Assembly (NCBI RefSeq): GCF_932526225.1
Contig: NC_064045.1
Location: 5,471,498 to 5,531,497, forward strand
Direction: 5' to 3'
DNA from: Nematostella vectensis
Taxonomy: Eukaryota; Cnidaria; Anthozoa; Actiniaria; Edwardsiidae
DNA: 60,000 nucleotides
Below the pieces are notes generated by a model. The model ran no database searches. It had not been told where the DNA came from and was given only the letters and a program-made list of their open reading frames with translations. A program made the position numbers and the translations under genes. Shown piece after piece: positions 1 through 12,200 of the stretch. The number at the start of each line of letters is the position of its first letter. Within the stretch, counting starts at the first letter, position 1.

Positions 1-15
1 TCTATAATTTATCAC

Positions 16-838
16 CTGTGACTTGGGACCAGGTACAGATGTCCTCATATCGATTCCTTCATATTCATCAATGTTAAAGCTTGCCACTAACACTGGTCTT
101 GAAATATGAAGAGCTGTAATGTAACCAAAGTTGAAAAGAAGTAAGGATTAACATAATCAAGTGACAAATTGCAGAGAATGTGAAAAATACCAGGTGGCTG
201 ATTTATGTAACAAAAACAGAGAAATTCAGACTCACACATACTGTTTCTCAAAAACTTAATATAAATGAAACAGTCACTGTATGCAAATATATTGAGTTAT
301 ATGTCTCTATATTATAATTATAAAGTATCTGTATATATTTACAGTATACAGTAATTACATTCTATGGTCACAAACATCCCTTTTTTAACAACTTTATTAA
401 GCATCCCAAGCGATGCCAATAAAAGATAAAATTAAAACAAAATAACAAAAGAAGTAGATACAGTAAAAATTACAAACAACACAAGAAAACAAAGAGTCAA
501 TATTTTGTGGCATCCAAAAAAAAAAACAGACAATAGACCAAGTGCAAAATCTTACTTTTGGCCCCTACAATAAAAATATTAGAGTGGCCATTGCAGCAGT
601 TTACTTCATGTTGATTATGCAACAATTAATTGGTTACAGTTGTTTGGAAACCTCAGTCACATCCACAGATAAACTTTAGACACACTGGTGCATAATCATT
701 AAAAATCATGCCTTCAAGAAGCCCAGGTGCACTGTGATTGTCACATGTTATTATTTTGTTACTGGAAGGGAAATGGAAAGAGTAGGTGACTGGTAAAACT
801 GGTTGTATTTTTTGCAACACTCTCCTGTTTGTAAACAA
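16..838 (-). CDS. ABAT: 4-aminobutyrate aminotransferase, mitochondrial (first two coding exons)
   Basis: Partial gene running off the left edge. Coding exons are 838-763 (ATG, 25 codons + 1 nt, donor GTAAC) and 113-16 (acceptor TTACAG, donor CAG/GTGATA); the intron phase matches exactly. Exon 1 encodes a basic start, MFTNRRVLQKIQPVL, that fits a mitochondrial presequence. Exon 2 encodes a segment ending in DMRTSVPGPKSQ, which corresponds to the conserved beginning of mature GABA transaminase (human KTEVPGPRSQ). The family is a PLP enzyme that moves the amino group of GABA to 2-oxoglutarate, giving succinate semialdehyde, in the mitochondrial matrix. The PLP lysine and the rest of the fold lie outside the window. 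The exon 2 match is strong; the exon 1 assignment rests on phase and composition. The 650-bp intron also holds a possible LINE 3' end. Confidence 0.8.
382..530 (-). mobile_element. possible LINE 3'-end remnant in ABAT intron 1
   Basis: Read on the minus strand, a segment ending with AATAAA followed within about eight bases by a run of A resembles a retrotransposon 3' terminus. No reverse-transcriptase reading frame is left, and no target duplication was recognised. Low-confidence call. Confidence 0.28.
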
Positions 839-1791
839 TATGTAGCCAATATGTAGCCAAATAAATTTCTACTAGCAGGTTATTTTGAGTTTCAGGTGAT
901 TTGGTTGACAAGACACCCACTAACAAAACAACAATAAAATATTTCCCATTTGGATACAGTCAAACATCTCTAGGAGGTGGCTTGTTGAGCCATCAGCTGG
1001 CCAGTTTTGAGAAAGTTGAGATAGCTCAGCAAGCCCGTAGCCAGGATTTTTCGTTTTTCCATTTCAGCAGTCCAAATTCCCAGTATACCCCTCTCCTCAC
1101 CTTATTACATTAGGTAATCAATCTTGTATTTAAAATGTTATTAATACGGTGCTTTTTAACATATATCGATAATAATAAATATAATTATTATAAAAAGATT
1201 TTTATAGTCATTTTAAAGATATATTGATGTGCATGGTATATCTCCAGCCAGTTATATATTTTTGTTTGTCCTGAGTGGACCTTCGAGACGGGTGGGGGGG
1301 GGGGGAGGTTCGTCCCCTGTCGTCCCCTTTCTATGCTTGTTACAGTAAGCCTCAATTGAACCAAACAGAGATAAGAGTTTATTAGAATCAACTAGATATC
1401 CAGCTCTTTTGACATATAACTATGCACTCTCACATACTCTTAATTACTCTTATTCACTTTAAGCAAGTTCGACTCTCATCTCTTTTCGATCAAAAGAGGG
1501 TAATAGAGTATGAGGGGGAATATAAATAGAGGGGGCAAACATGTGGCTCAAGATGAAGGGAGGGAGTAAAAGAGATGATGAATCATCCATTTTTAACAAA
1601 AGGGGTAGGGGTCAAATTTCATGGTTTATTACCGTCTGGAAATTAACCTCTGAGATTAACCTCATCTTACCTACAGTTGGAAAAATGACGTTGCATTTCA
1701 CAAGACGAAATCAAAGATGACACAAGAAAAAAGTCGTATACCATAGAAAACCTGCATATCAAACAATTCTAAATGCTTATATCACTTTATA
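839..1791. other. intergenic stretch, no gene recognised
   Basis: Upstream of ABAT exon 1. It contains a poly-G run near 1291-1306 and a TATAAATAG-like sequence at about 1522-1530 on the plus strand, without a convincing downstream transcript. An open frame at 894-1113 has an acceptor-like start but no acceptable donor and no recognised homology. Confidence 0.4.
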
Positions 1792-2009
1792 GGTACATTA
1801 AGTTTAGTAAGAGAAGTTTACTTGGAGACCAACCTCTTCTAGATGACGATGAGAGACGGCGTAGCGAGGCCCTCAGGCAAAGGGATCTGCAAGCCATGGC
1901 GGATTGCAAGGGCGGAAAACAATTTCCTCGCCAATACAATCTTCTTCAACAATCTGAAGAAGTAGAAGAACGAAACAGGTACCAAGCCAAAGCCCCGAAA
2001 CAAACCTAA
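1792..2009 (+). CDS. possible terminal exon of an unidentified gene
   Basis: After an acceptor-like TTTATAG at 1785-1791, an open frame runs to a TAA at 2007-2009. It encodes a charged, probably helical segment (for example LLDDDERRRSEALRQRDLQA) with a low-hydrophobicity tail. Composition looks more protein-like than the surrounding AT-rich DNA. No upstream exon in matching phase was found and I do not recognise a family. It could be a real short 3' exon or a chance frame. Confidence 0.27.
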
Positions 2010-4279
2010 CAGTAGCACGCTTCGTTACGTTCGTTCTCTCTTATTTTTCAGGTTTACTATAAAACAAGTTTGACTTGTTCAAAAGCCTCCACAGGATACC
2101 CAATCATCAAAGTATGGACGGCATGTGCAGACAAAAACACAGGGAGCCCAGTATTATCTGCTAAATTTATTTTAACCGGTTCTTCTAAACTCACCGTGAG
2201 CCTTGGGTAGTAATTCAATAATTAATTGATTACGTCATTTGTCTCATGGTCACATAACATGACCGTAGAAGGTCTCTAGTTATTTTTTTTTAATATTGGG
2301 GGGGGGGGGGGGGGTATGTGCCCCCAGTGCGACCACTCCCTGTTGCGTTCTGCATTAAGGCCCGTCTACACGAGCAAATTTTATGCGGCAATTTTTTATT
2401 GTTTGTGGCAATGTGGCCACTTTAAAAGTTGGGCAGATCGAATTCACGGATACGAAGGAATCTCATCAATGTGACTAACGGACGGAATGTCTTTGAACAG
2501 GCTTTGAAATAAGAAAATCTTTAGTATTCTAAGGGTGATTTCGAATGCGGACATTCATGTGTGGAGGCTTTATATGTTCCCCTTTGAACTCTACTTTCCG
2601 AGCTCGTGGTACGATCAGGGAGACTTCTGTTCGTAGACTGAAAATACATACAATTATAATACAGCAGTCACTTTAAATGTTCTTATGAATCTTCACCTTA
2701 TTTTAAACATTTTGACTTTAGACATAATAGTGACGAAAAGCGACGCAGATGCAGTTTAGAAAATGGGGGTGACCTTTTTGACAGTTTGAGATTTAAAGGA
2801 GTGTATTAGATGTTACAAAATTAAATATTTCGAAAATACTTTTAATTTCCAAGTGTTTGTGAAAATAAATTGCGTTGCGCTGCCAGAACGCCTACTGACC
2901 TCCCATCCTGGCGTTACGGCATTGTTTGAAAAACGCCAATAAGGGGGATTTACAGATTGGCCAGCTATGATCTAGTAATTAATAAATGAAATTGTGGGCG
3001 AAAATGCTTAGTTTGTGTTGAGCGAAAAATGGCTATTGAAAAATCACCAGCCCCTTTGCGACGACGCCGCCGTAGACGAAGACGACATAATATAGATTTA
3101 GGCATTGCCTCAAAGCGGAGCTCCAAACGACCAAATCTTTGCTTTTTTTCGCTTAAGAATTTAAAAAAAATATTTAATATTATTTTTATTATTTCTGTTT
3201 TTGACGAAGTCAATGGTTTCACAGATCACGCGACCAACTTGTTATACCCCCTTCCCCCCACATCTACATGACACATAACAAGGTTTCGTTGTCATATGTT
3301 TTTACGGCGATGACGTCACGTGAATGACGTCACATCGCGTCACGAAAACTCGAGTCGATGGGTTACCAATATCTGTTACCATATTTGTTTTATATACAAC
3401 TTTTTCTTAGGTATGGGGCTCCGTATGGGGCGCGAAGCACCGCGTGGGAGCTCCGCTAAAAACATTTCCGCAGAACTATTGACCTCGATCGCCCGACGAA
3501 ACTTCTGTTCTTGCTCGCTGCCTTACTTTTTGTCCTACACCACGCAAAATCTACTGGTCTCAGGTCAATGGTCAACGCTGAAATATGATTTCAATCGTAC
3601 TGTAGTATGGTGGCCCAGTGTTATAACAGAAAAACCAATCACAATACTGGAAATCAACTATAAAAAATATAAAATAAAACAAATTAAAATACTAATTTCT
3701 TTATTTAATATTTATTCTCTATTTATATTTTATTCTTTGAACAAAAATACAAAAAAAATATTGTGGCAAAAAAAATATTGACAAAAAATGACAAACAGAA
3801 ATATTAATTGAAACATCCCGCACGAAATTTATTCACAAAAAAATTATATAAAACTGATAAAAAAATCTGGACGTCCAAAAATAAACCGCATCGAAAATCA
3901 ACATTGAAAATCAACATTGAATATCAACATTGAAAATCAACATTGAAAAACAGCATTGAAAATATTAAAAAACCATCGTCCTTATAGTGTCACCAGATCC
4001 CTTTGTTATTATAACGATGGGCCACGTAGATATTTCTATGTTGGTGAAATTTACCTTTGATTTTCAATGTTTTTAATGTTCGACTCCAGCAATTTGCCTG
4101 CAGAACAATTCGGGACGATTTGTTTCCCAGCAAAAAAAGGGTCTAACATCTTCTCAGCCAGCAAAAAAAAAGGCTGCGGAACAGATCAGTTTTGTGCCCT
4201 TGGGTATATTAATCTAAATTCTACACACAATTAGATGCCTGCTACGGCAATATTTGTGACTTTAATCCGCATGAGGTTT
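2010..4279. other. repeat-rich intergenic DNA, no gene recognised
   Basis: Holds a poly-G run (about 2297-2314), a fold-back-like half element near 2357, and two adjacent CRE-type palindromes TGACGTCA at about 3309-3333. There is also a short tandem repeat of ATTGAAAATCAAC-like units at 3893-3962. Open frames here (3029-3271, 3320-3781) are low-complexity or AT-rich and lack homology or splice support. Confidence 0.4.
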
Positions 4280-5163
4280 GAACCGCATTGTCACCTGTTT
4301 ACTTCCGGAGGTCCGACGGAAACCCTAACCGTTAAAAGACAAAAGAATCTATTAGAATCCGAGATATTTAACAGGCCATCCGCCCTAAATTATTAATTAC
4401 ATCCCCAAAGTTTCAAGGACTCGAACTGTTCAACAACAGTTGAACTGTTCAACAACAGTTTCAAGGACTCGAACTGGACTATAAGCAGCGCCTTCTTAAT
4501 CTCCTCCCTCTGTGCTATTTCCTTGAATACCTTGATCTGCTTTTCCTCTATCGATGTATCAAAGGCGAGATACACATGGACATCTCCAGTATCATCCAAG
4601 TTTCAAACTCTAGCACTCGTCGAGGTTCAACAGGATTAGACATTCGCTTGATCGCTTCGCGAACCTCTACCTTCCGCGAATCGTATTTTGTACGTGTTTG
4701 CCCTGCCTGGAATGCCCCTCCCCCCCCTGCAAATTAGATCGTCTGAGCGGACCTCCCTCTTCAAGTCTCGCCTGAAGTCACTACTGGCAACGCGCCTATC
4801 CGAAGTCTTCCACCCTGACGACATCCGGACATGGCGCATCTTATGTCCAATTTGTAGGCAGTGCAACATTGATTCAGTTTGTCGCTGTTAAGTTTGCTAG
4901 TGTTGTTTTTATGTATGTAATGTTGACTATACTGCTGACCAACGGAGGCTGAGCCTGTAAGGGACCTCGAGTCCTGTTATTTGCCTCCTACGGCCGTCAT
5001 CACCGTGAATGTAATAAATAAATAAATGAAAAAAAAAGAAACTCCCAATAGACACACTGCTATCAATATTTTGAAATATTTTACGCGTTTTCCGTTAAAA
5101 AAAAAAAAAAAAAACGAAACAAAAAACGTTACCGACCGGAAGTAAACTGGTGATAATTTGGCT
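4280..5163 (-). mobile_element. TTAA-type MITE, copy B, split by a LINE
   Basis: The two halves 4280-4410 and 5035-5163 together match the 246-bp MITE at 40454-40699, read in reverse. Both termini carry the family's inverted repeat (GCATTGTCACC...TTACTTCCGG) and the right end is followed by TTAA. The element is cut in the middle by a LINE fragment at 4411-5034. Divergence from the other copies is moderate. Confidence 0.75.
4411..5034 (+). mobile_element. 5'-truncated non-LTR retrotransposon (LINE) 3' end
   Basis: Inserted inside the MITE. The plus strand encodes, across a few frame breaks, the end of a LINE ORF2: RLLNLLPLCYFLEYLDLLF, then STRRGSTGLDIRL, then a VRVCPAWN...LP motif, then SLFKSRLKSLL. 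This is the pattern typical of CR1/L2-like elements after the reverse transcriptase. The 3' end has AATAAATAAATAAATG and an A-run. A candidate 4-bp AAAG target duplication flanks it (4407-4410 and 5035-5038), though its A content makes that ambiguous. Dead copy. Confidence 0.75.
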
Positions 5164-5329
5164 TTAACCGCTATGGGCACACACATGCCACCCTTTTTCG
5201 CCTGTCCCTTCTTTGACCTATGTGAAACTAACGCTCTTCGTGACGCCCCTTGAAAACCCCATACGAGACAAACACCAACACCCTTTTTCATCTTGCCACC
5301 CTCATCACACCAAAAGGACTACCCCATAT

Positions 5330-5530
5330 AGCCTCGCCCTCCTTCTTCGCTGCATTTGATCCTACAGAAGAGAGCTTATAACTGCTGCGATGAACTCACC
5401 AACTACCTCCTCAAGCGTGGTCCACTTTTCCCAAGAGACAAATCCTACGCAATGCTAGCATTTCCCACATTGACGCCCTACGCCCTAACAATGACAACCA
5501 AATACTAGCTGTAACATGCCACTGTAACCC
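5330..5530 (+). mobile_element. possible degenerate retroelement reverse-transcriptase fragment
   Basis: Across two frames the plus strand reads DELTNYLLKRG and then RNASISHIDALRPNNDNQIL, which resembles the C-terminal region of Penelope-like or related reverse transcriptases. It is short and broken, so the call is tentative. Confidence 0.25.
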
Positions 5531-5932
5531 ATTTTTAAGCTGAAGAAGGCAGATATTGGAAATATTGTCAACTCTGCGTTGTTGTCGACTTTTCTTTTAA
5601 AGATTTATCGATCGTTTTCGGATCTGCAAAAATATCATTCCGTAGGCCGACAATTTACCTGCGGTGTGATGTGACAATAAACCCTCACACCACACACCCC
5701 TACTTTTCAAGGAGGGATTCCATCGCAACCACAGTTGAATAAAACTCAGAAATATCCAAGTGTTATAAGCAAGGAGCCAATGGTCTTTCTGAAAAAAACA
5801 AAAAAACAAATGATATCTCTTAGGTCTAAAGGTTGGTTCTCACTTGGACGTAAGCGCAAGCGGAACGCACGTAAGAGGGCCATTTGTTGGAAAAACTCCA
5901 CGATTAAAATGTAACCCTCCAAAAATAAAGAA

Positions 5933-5971
5933 TATTGTATTGTATTGTATTGTATTGTATTGTATTGTATT
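5933..5971. repeat. (ATTGT)n microsatellite
   Basis: Seven to eight perfect copies of the 5-bp unit ATTGT, ending in a T-run, about 250 bp upstream of the GGH start codon. Confidence 0.95.
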
Positions 5972-6142
5972 TTTTCCGATTCTCACTAAAACATAAGCGG
6001 AAGCGGAAGCGCAAGAGAACTCAACTGCTTGATTTTCTTGGGTTTGCGCTTGTGTTTGACCGATTCTCACTTGTGTTGCGCTTCCTTTGCGATAACGCTT
6101 GCGCAGGTAAACAATGTGAAAAGCCTTGGAACGAGTCCCGTA

Positions 6143-6156
6143 CCAATCGTACCAAT
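6143..6156 (+). promoter_or_regulatory. paired CCAAT boxes upstream of GGH
   Basis: Two CCAAT pentamers lie 9 bp apart at 6143-6147 and 6152-6156, about 60-75 bp before the GGH ATG. No TATA box is evident nearby, so a TATA-less, CCAAT-driven promoter is plausible. This is a motif match only. Confidence 0.4.
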
Positions 6157-6216
6157 CGGGGTCCCTGTGCCTTTTTTCGTGGCGCCTTGTTTTCTTGTGA
6201 CTTGACTTTGAGCATC

Positions 6217-9200
6217 ATGGCTGTTTTTAATTTCCGTATCGTTTTTATCACATTTCTGCTCGCGAAAGTACATTCACTTTCAGTTGAAGAAGTCAAAACG
6301 CATAGACCAATTATAGGTAAGCCCTGATTATCTCTAGCACAGCGATATAGTGCACCTTTTTTATGTTTTTTGGCGGGCATACAGGAACTTAAATTAGTTT
6401 TAAATCACGACAATTCCATGTGCACTTTGATTTTTGCGATTATTTGATACACTCTTTTAGATTATAAGTGGGATAAAGAATCCTTGGTCACCATTGCATA
6501 GACATGTATGCTTACCTTACTTATGTCATATGCCGGTAAAATTCTTTGATCATGCCCACATGATTTGTTCGGTTTCTTGGTAGGTTAGGCTCGAATGGCT
6601 GTTAAGTAAGTGCTATGTCATTTGGTATATTTTTATGTGAAAACCAATATATCTCTCTATTACTCAACTCTTATATTAGATAAGAGTATAGGTTATACTC
6701 TATATTTCTTGGTTTAAAATAAATCACCATGACAACATATAGTGTAACAAGTCTATTGAAATTAAGACCATTTTACATTGGAGACGTTTTATATTGTAAA
6801 CCAAATGGTAAGTTTCTTTATAAATAGTTTTATGTGTTTTGGGTGATTTTAATATTCTTTCCTGAAAAACAAACAAAAAAAATCTGTAGACAGAAGACAC
6901 TCATGTCAGCTACATAATGTTTCGAGAATAGCCTTTTTTTCTCTCTTACAAACTTCTCCAAAAAATTACAATTTAGGACCCTCTTAGTATGTAAAGAATT
7001 TTGTGAAAAAATTAGCTGCTGATTTTAAAGCAGTTGACATGTGTTTCCACTGTACAAAAAACCTGCCACTTGTTCATCAGGTTATATGCACGGACATTGT
7101 ACTAAAATAAGTAAAGCCTTGTAAGTATGCATGCTAAACTATGTAACTCTGTTTCTATCTCAGGCATATTGGCAGAGAAGGTGTATGGCTCATCTTCAAA
7201 ATCATACATTGCTGCATCATATGTGAAATACATTGAGTCTGCTGGCGGCAGAGTTGTTCCTATTTTGTATCCTTTACAAATTTATCTTTGTTTTTTATTA
7301 CATTTCAGTCAGTTTCTCTTATAACAGAAAACAGATACTCCCCCCCTCTATTTTTAGTCATACTGCACATCGAAGTCGAACACTACTGTATGTCAGTGGC
7401 GTATCCAAGCTTTCAAACAGTGCTTTGCGGTCCCAACTCTTATATCACATCATCGTGCTGGGGAAGCATAACATAACAGCTGCTTGTATGTTTTATCAAA
7501 AATACATCTATCAGCATATTGGGAGAGTGTTTTAAAGCATAATTAAGTCAATGGTCAATGGGTTAAGCATGAGAAGCAAATGTGTTGGATAGTTATAATT
7601 AATTGTGTGGCAAGGGCAGCAGTTATTTGTAAAGGTCATTTTTATCCACACCATCTATTAAGGGATCTTAAATTCCCATGGTGCTGCAATGGTTGTCCGG
7701 GAGCAAAATATTCAAGGAGTTTTTCAGGGGAATAGGCTCCCTCGCAGCCTTTCTGGACCTGGGCTTAAGCGGCTTCAAGCCTGACAAGCCCAGAATGGCT
7801 GCAAGAAAGACTACATGGCAAGGAGAAATAAAACATTTGAGATGATGGTGGATAATCATATAATTGTATCAAAAAAAATAGAAAGTCTGATAATTGATCC
7901 TTGATGTTCACAAGTCCAGATATGTCAGAGGACAAATTAGAGAAACTCTTTTATTCCATTAATGGGTAAGTTCATATGGAGTTATAAATCTATAGAAAAT
8001 CACAATCAATAACAATATAATTTTTTCTCATTGTTAGTGTCCTTTTTCCTGGTGGAGGCGTAGACTTGAGCAAGTCTGGGTATGCCAAGAATGGGAAATT
8101 CCTATACAACATGGCCCTCAAGGTATGTGCTCTATGATACAATAAAAAAGCTGCAGATTATTGTTATTCACTATATAAAAATGAACCATTTGTTGTGATT
8201 TATCTGTCTATAGCAACTGCTGTAACAAATCTAATTCTTTCCAGCCACTAGCATAGCTGTCAACTCAACTAGGCAGGTCTCACAAGATTTTGGACCTCAT
8301 CACAAGCCTTATTTTTGTGAGAATGTTCATACATTCTCTGTATTCACCCGCATTGTGGAAGAGCTAGCTAACAAGCTACCTGCATTGGCTCTTTTGGGTT
8401 CACATGCTGGCCCTTGTATGTATCTCAAGTTTCTTCCCATTTATTTTACTCACAGGCATATGACAAGGGCGACATTTTCCCAGTTTGGGGCTCCTGTCTT
8501 GGTTTTGAGCTGCTGACTGTGATTACTAGTGATGACAAAGTGGCATTATCTCGTGTTGATGCCGAGAACTTGCCTTTGCCATTGAACTTCTCTGAAGGTA
8601 TTAAATACTCCTATAGATTCTTCTTACCTTTTTTTGCATTCTGTTGTACCAATCTCTGGAAGTATGATTAATTGCAGGCCCATGGCTAGGGTTTTGATGA
8701 GTGGGGTCGTTTCGCCATTTATCAGTATTCCCAGCTAGTTTACATTGTTCTTCAATTCTCTTTTATTTGAGCTTCCAGCCAAGTGGTTCTTCTTAACCCC
8801 CTGAAACCCCTAGTATCCTTCCCCCAGAAAACCCTAGTCCCCTTTGCAGCCTCCCTCCTCAGTAGCAAATGGATTGGAGCGCCTTCACAACTGACAAACA
8901 TGAACGGCTGCAGAAGAGACCATGGAATCCCTGGCTAATTGGGTCTTATTGGTCACAGTTTTTTGGCCTGCTAATTTTTGTCCAAATGTGGGTGATTCAT
9001 CAGTGGGTGATAGTTTAGTAAAAAAGTAGGTGATGTTAATGAGATATTGTGCTTTTGCCAATGAGGGTGCAGTATTGCTGAGGTCACTTTAAGATTATTT
9101 TGAAATGACTTGAAAAGTCATGGTTGATCGTTTTCCTTTTTTGGATTTTTTGTTAAGACATTGAAACCCTTCGTTGCTAACCTTAAACAGCTGACAGACC

Positions 9201-12200
9201 CTTTGCGAAACCCATGGCAAGCTACCCATGAATGTAAACATTTAAAACAAAGACATCTTACCAATGAACTGTCAGCAAATATCGTAATTATGCAACCATT
9301 AGAACCCAGGATTTGAATTGAGACCTAGGGGGGGGGGGTGCAGGTGTGTACCCAGGATTGGCTGCGCACCCCCCTGTGTACGCGCCTGGGGTGGGTACAG
9401 TGCAATAATTCTTGTAATATCCTTCGCCTCATGCTTTATTTGTGTCCTCCATCCCCACCCCTACTTATTATTTCTGTACCCATTCCTAAGACAAAAAATA
9501 CCTACTCAAAATTAATGCGCTCTTATTGAAGTGGGCTGTGACATAACAGAGTAAAACAACGCTTAATTTCTTTTATATCATCACTTTATTATGAAAAAAG
9601 CTACTTTTAACACTTTACGACTCTACGCAACTTGTTCTTTAACTTTGAGAAGCTATTTTGCAAAAAAAGTAGTACATAAACGTTTTTTTTTTTTGCTTAT
9701 CCGGTTTTCTTCGGGCTATTTGGCACCGCTGGCTCTTTGTCTTCTTCTTCAGCGTCAACTTTACCGGTTTTTGGCGGGTATTTCTTGGCACGCGCCTTCG
9801 CCGCTGCTGAGTTCTCGTCATTCACTGGTTGTGCCATGTCTTCACTGAAAAGATAACAAGAAACATGTTCACAAACAGTAAACAAAATGATTCACAAGCT
9901 TTCGATAAAAACCTTAAAGCTAGGACATGTTTCAGGCGCGTTACCCAGAATATTTGTCGAGGGGGGTGCGTAAGTCATAGTGTATCATGATGAAAAAAGA
10001 AAAATGTTGACAATACTTTCGATAAGAAATGGCTCAGTATTTTTTTTTTTTGGGAGAGGGGGGGGGAAGGGTTTCGGGATAGCAATGAAATGAAAACCAT
10101 GCATCTAAGCAAGACCATGATTTTAAATTCCAAAAGCGAATTCTAGATTTGAGAAACTTTCGTCTTTGAGAAGCTTTTGTAATAGAGCTTAGTATGGCTA
10201 AGCTGTTTCGTGGCGAATGTCTCACCTTTCCACCTTCTTCACGGTCGACTCGTCCAGGATATCATCCAGCTGTTTAGAGTCTTGCTTGTTTTGATCGTCC
10301 TTCTTCTTAAGGGTCCTCTTTCCATACACCCCCCTGCATCCGGTCTCGTCTGAGCCGTCTCCACAGTCATTATCACGGTCACAGACCCAATTCCGGGGGA
10401 TGCACCTTTGGAATAAAAGAACACAAACCATGCTTAGTCATTCTGTATTCTTAAATGGAGAGAAAACTTTGTGATATGAATTAAATCCTTAGAACACTTA
10501 TAGAATCGACAACCGACTTTATTTGTTTTAGAAACGGCAATAGACTATGGTAAATTTCACCAGATCTTCCACTAAATTCTCCCCATCTAAACAAGGAGAG
10601 ACACAGGTTAACAGTAGGGAGAAGTGCAGTTCTGAACATGTACCTGTCGTTATCACAGCGATATCGTCCGGCTCCACACCAGCCCCCACCGGCGCGATTG
10701 CACTGAACCTCATCTGAACCATCGCCACAGTCGTTATCCTTGTCACACACCCAGCTCCTGCTCACACAGCGACCGTTACGACAACGGAACTGGGAACTCC
10801 TGGAACGCAAGGAAAACGGACGTGTTAGTGTTGGGAATATTTTTTTTCTCTCTCAAAATTTACTGTCGAATCCGTTGTATCGCGATCCGCGTTTTCAAAA
10901 CACGATCTGTTTTGGTTTTCTGTTCCGTTTCTGAGCCAATTCTGAGCCAATCGGAGTCTCGCTTTGTGCACTTCCCTGGCTATCCTCTGGACGGATACCA
11001 GACAGTGTCGCGACAGAAAGCCAGGCAACTGAACTAGGAGAGAGATAGCTAGAATCTAATTGTCTTAGAATAATTTGACTTGCGGATTAGAAAATCCCAA
11101 AAGACAAAAACAAATCGATGTTTTGAAAATGTGGCGTCGCGATACAACTAATTCGGTAGTAATGACTTTGAAGACATAGTAGTAAAATACTATATCAGGA
11201 GGCCTGTACCTATTTAGGTATGATAAGCAGTATTCGCTAATTTTTATTTACTGTTCGGAGTTATCACTCGTAAATAACTAGGTATTATTCGGGAACTTAC
11301 GAGCAGCTTCCGCATCCGGTCTCGTCCGAGCCATCGCGACAGTCGTTTTCTCCATCACACCTCCAATGACGATAGATCAAGTGGCCGTTGCTGCATGTAT
11401 GATGGTGAGCACTATTGTACGACACAATCTGCGCTGTTCCTGAGATACTAACGCAGACATATCTCCGACGGTCGACGATCTGCCCGGTGCAGCATCCGTA
11501 ATGGCTTCCGGCTGGGACTTGGAATAAGTTCGACCCGCAGACGAACACGTGACATGATTGGTAGGCTGGGTGGCAGTACGATGCGTAGGAGTACGCCTCG
11601 ACTTGGTGATAGGCGGCGAACGCCAGCACGAGACACAGGCTCACAACGGTTTTCATCTTTCCTAGAGAGGAGAGACAAATAAATCCAAGCAAACAAAAAA
11701 AAAGTAATTGATAAAAAAAACTAAAGCAAAGAAATAGTGAGAACAAAAGATGAAAATTGCAACTTCGACGAGTACAAGAAAAAAAAAAACGCCCAGTGTT
11801 TGCATTAAAAAGTTAATATTGAAAGAGTTATTAAGTTTTAAGGGTTTATAAAATTAAATTACACTTTAGTGATTGAAATTTCAAATTATGATATACAACA
11901 AACAAATGCTGTTGTTTCTTACCTCAGTGAATCTCTCTTGTATTTTGGAGTATGAAGTTGGGAGCTGGATTTAAAGCCCTTACCCAGGATTTACTTGTAT
12001 TTATACCCAACCCCGTGCGTAATATAATCAACACTACTAGATATGCCTGCGCTGAAGGAAGGTTGCGCGCTCGACCTTTTATCAGCTCTGACCCCGTCAT
12101 AGCAAAATTCATTTTCTAGGCACTTGTTATGTCAACATCATATCACAATGGAAAATTTAAGCCCTTCTCCACCCCCTCTCCCTGGTTTTTGCGGTGTACA

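Noticed and set aside
894-1113. Possible plus-strand exon with a CAG acceptor (VDKTPTNKTTIKYFPFGYSQ)
   Set aside because: No usable donor, no phase-matched partner and no recognised family; it also overlaps the expected ABAT 5' region.
3029-3781. Open frames including an Arg-rich one and a 153-aa AT-rich one
   Set aside because: Low-complexity or AT-driven composition, no homology, and the Arg run comes from a short CGN repeat.
5935-6380. Overlapping frames upstream of and across GGH exon 1 on both strands
   Set aside because: Shadows of the microsatellite, a repeat and GGH exon 1; only the 6217 start continues into the conserved protein.
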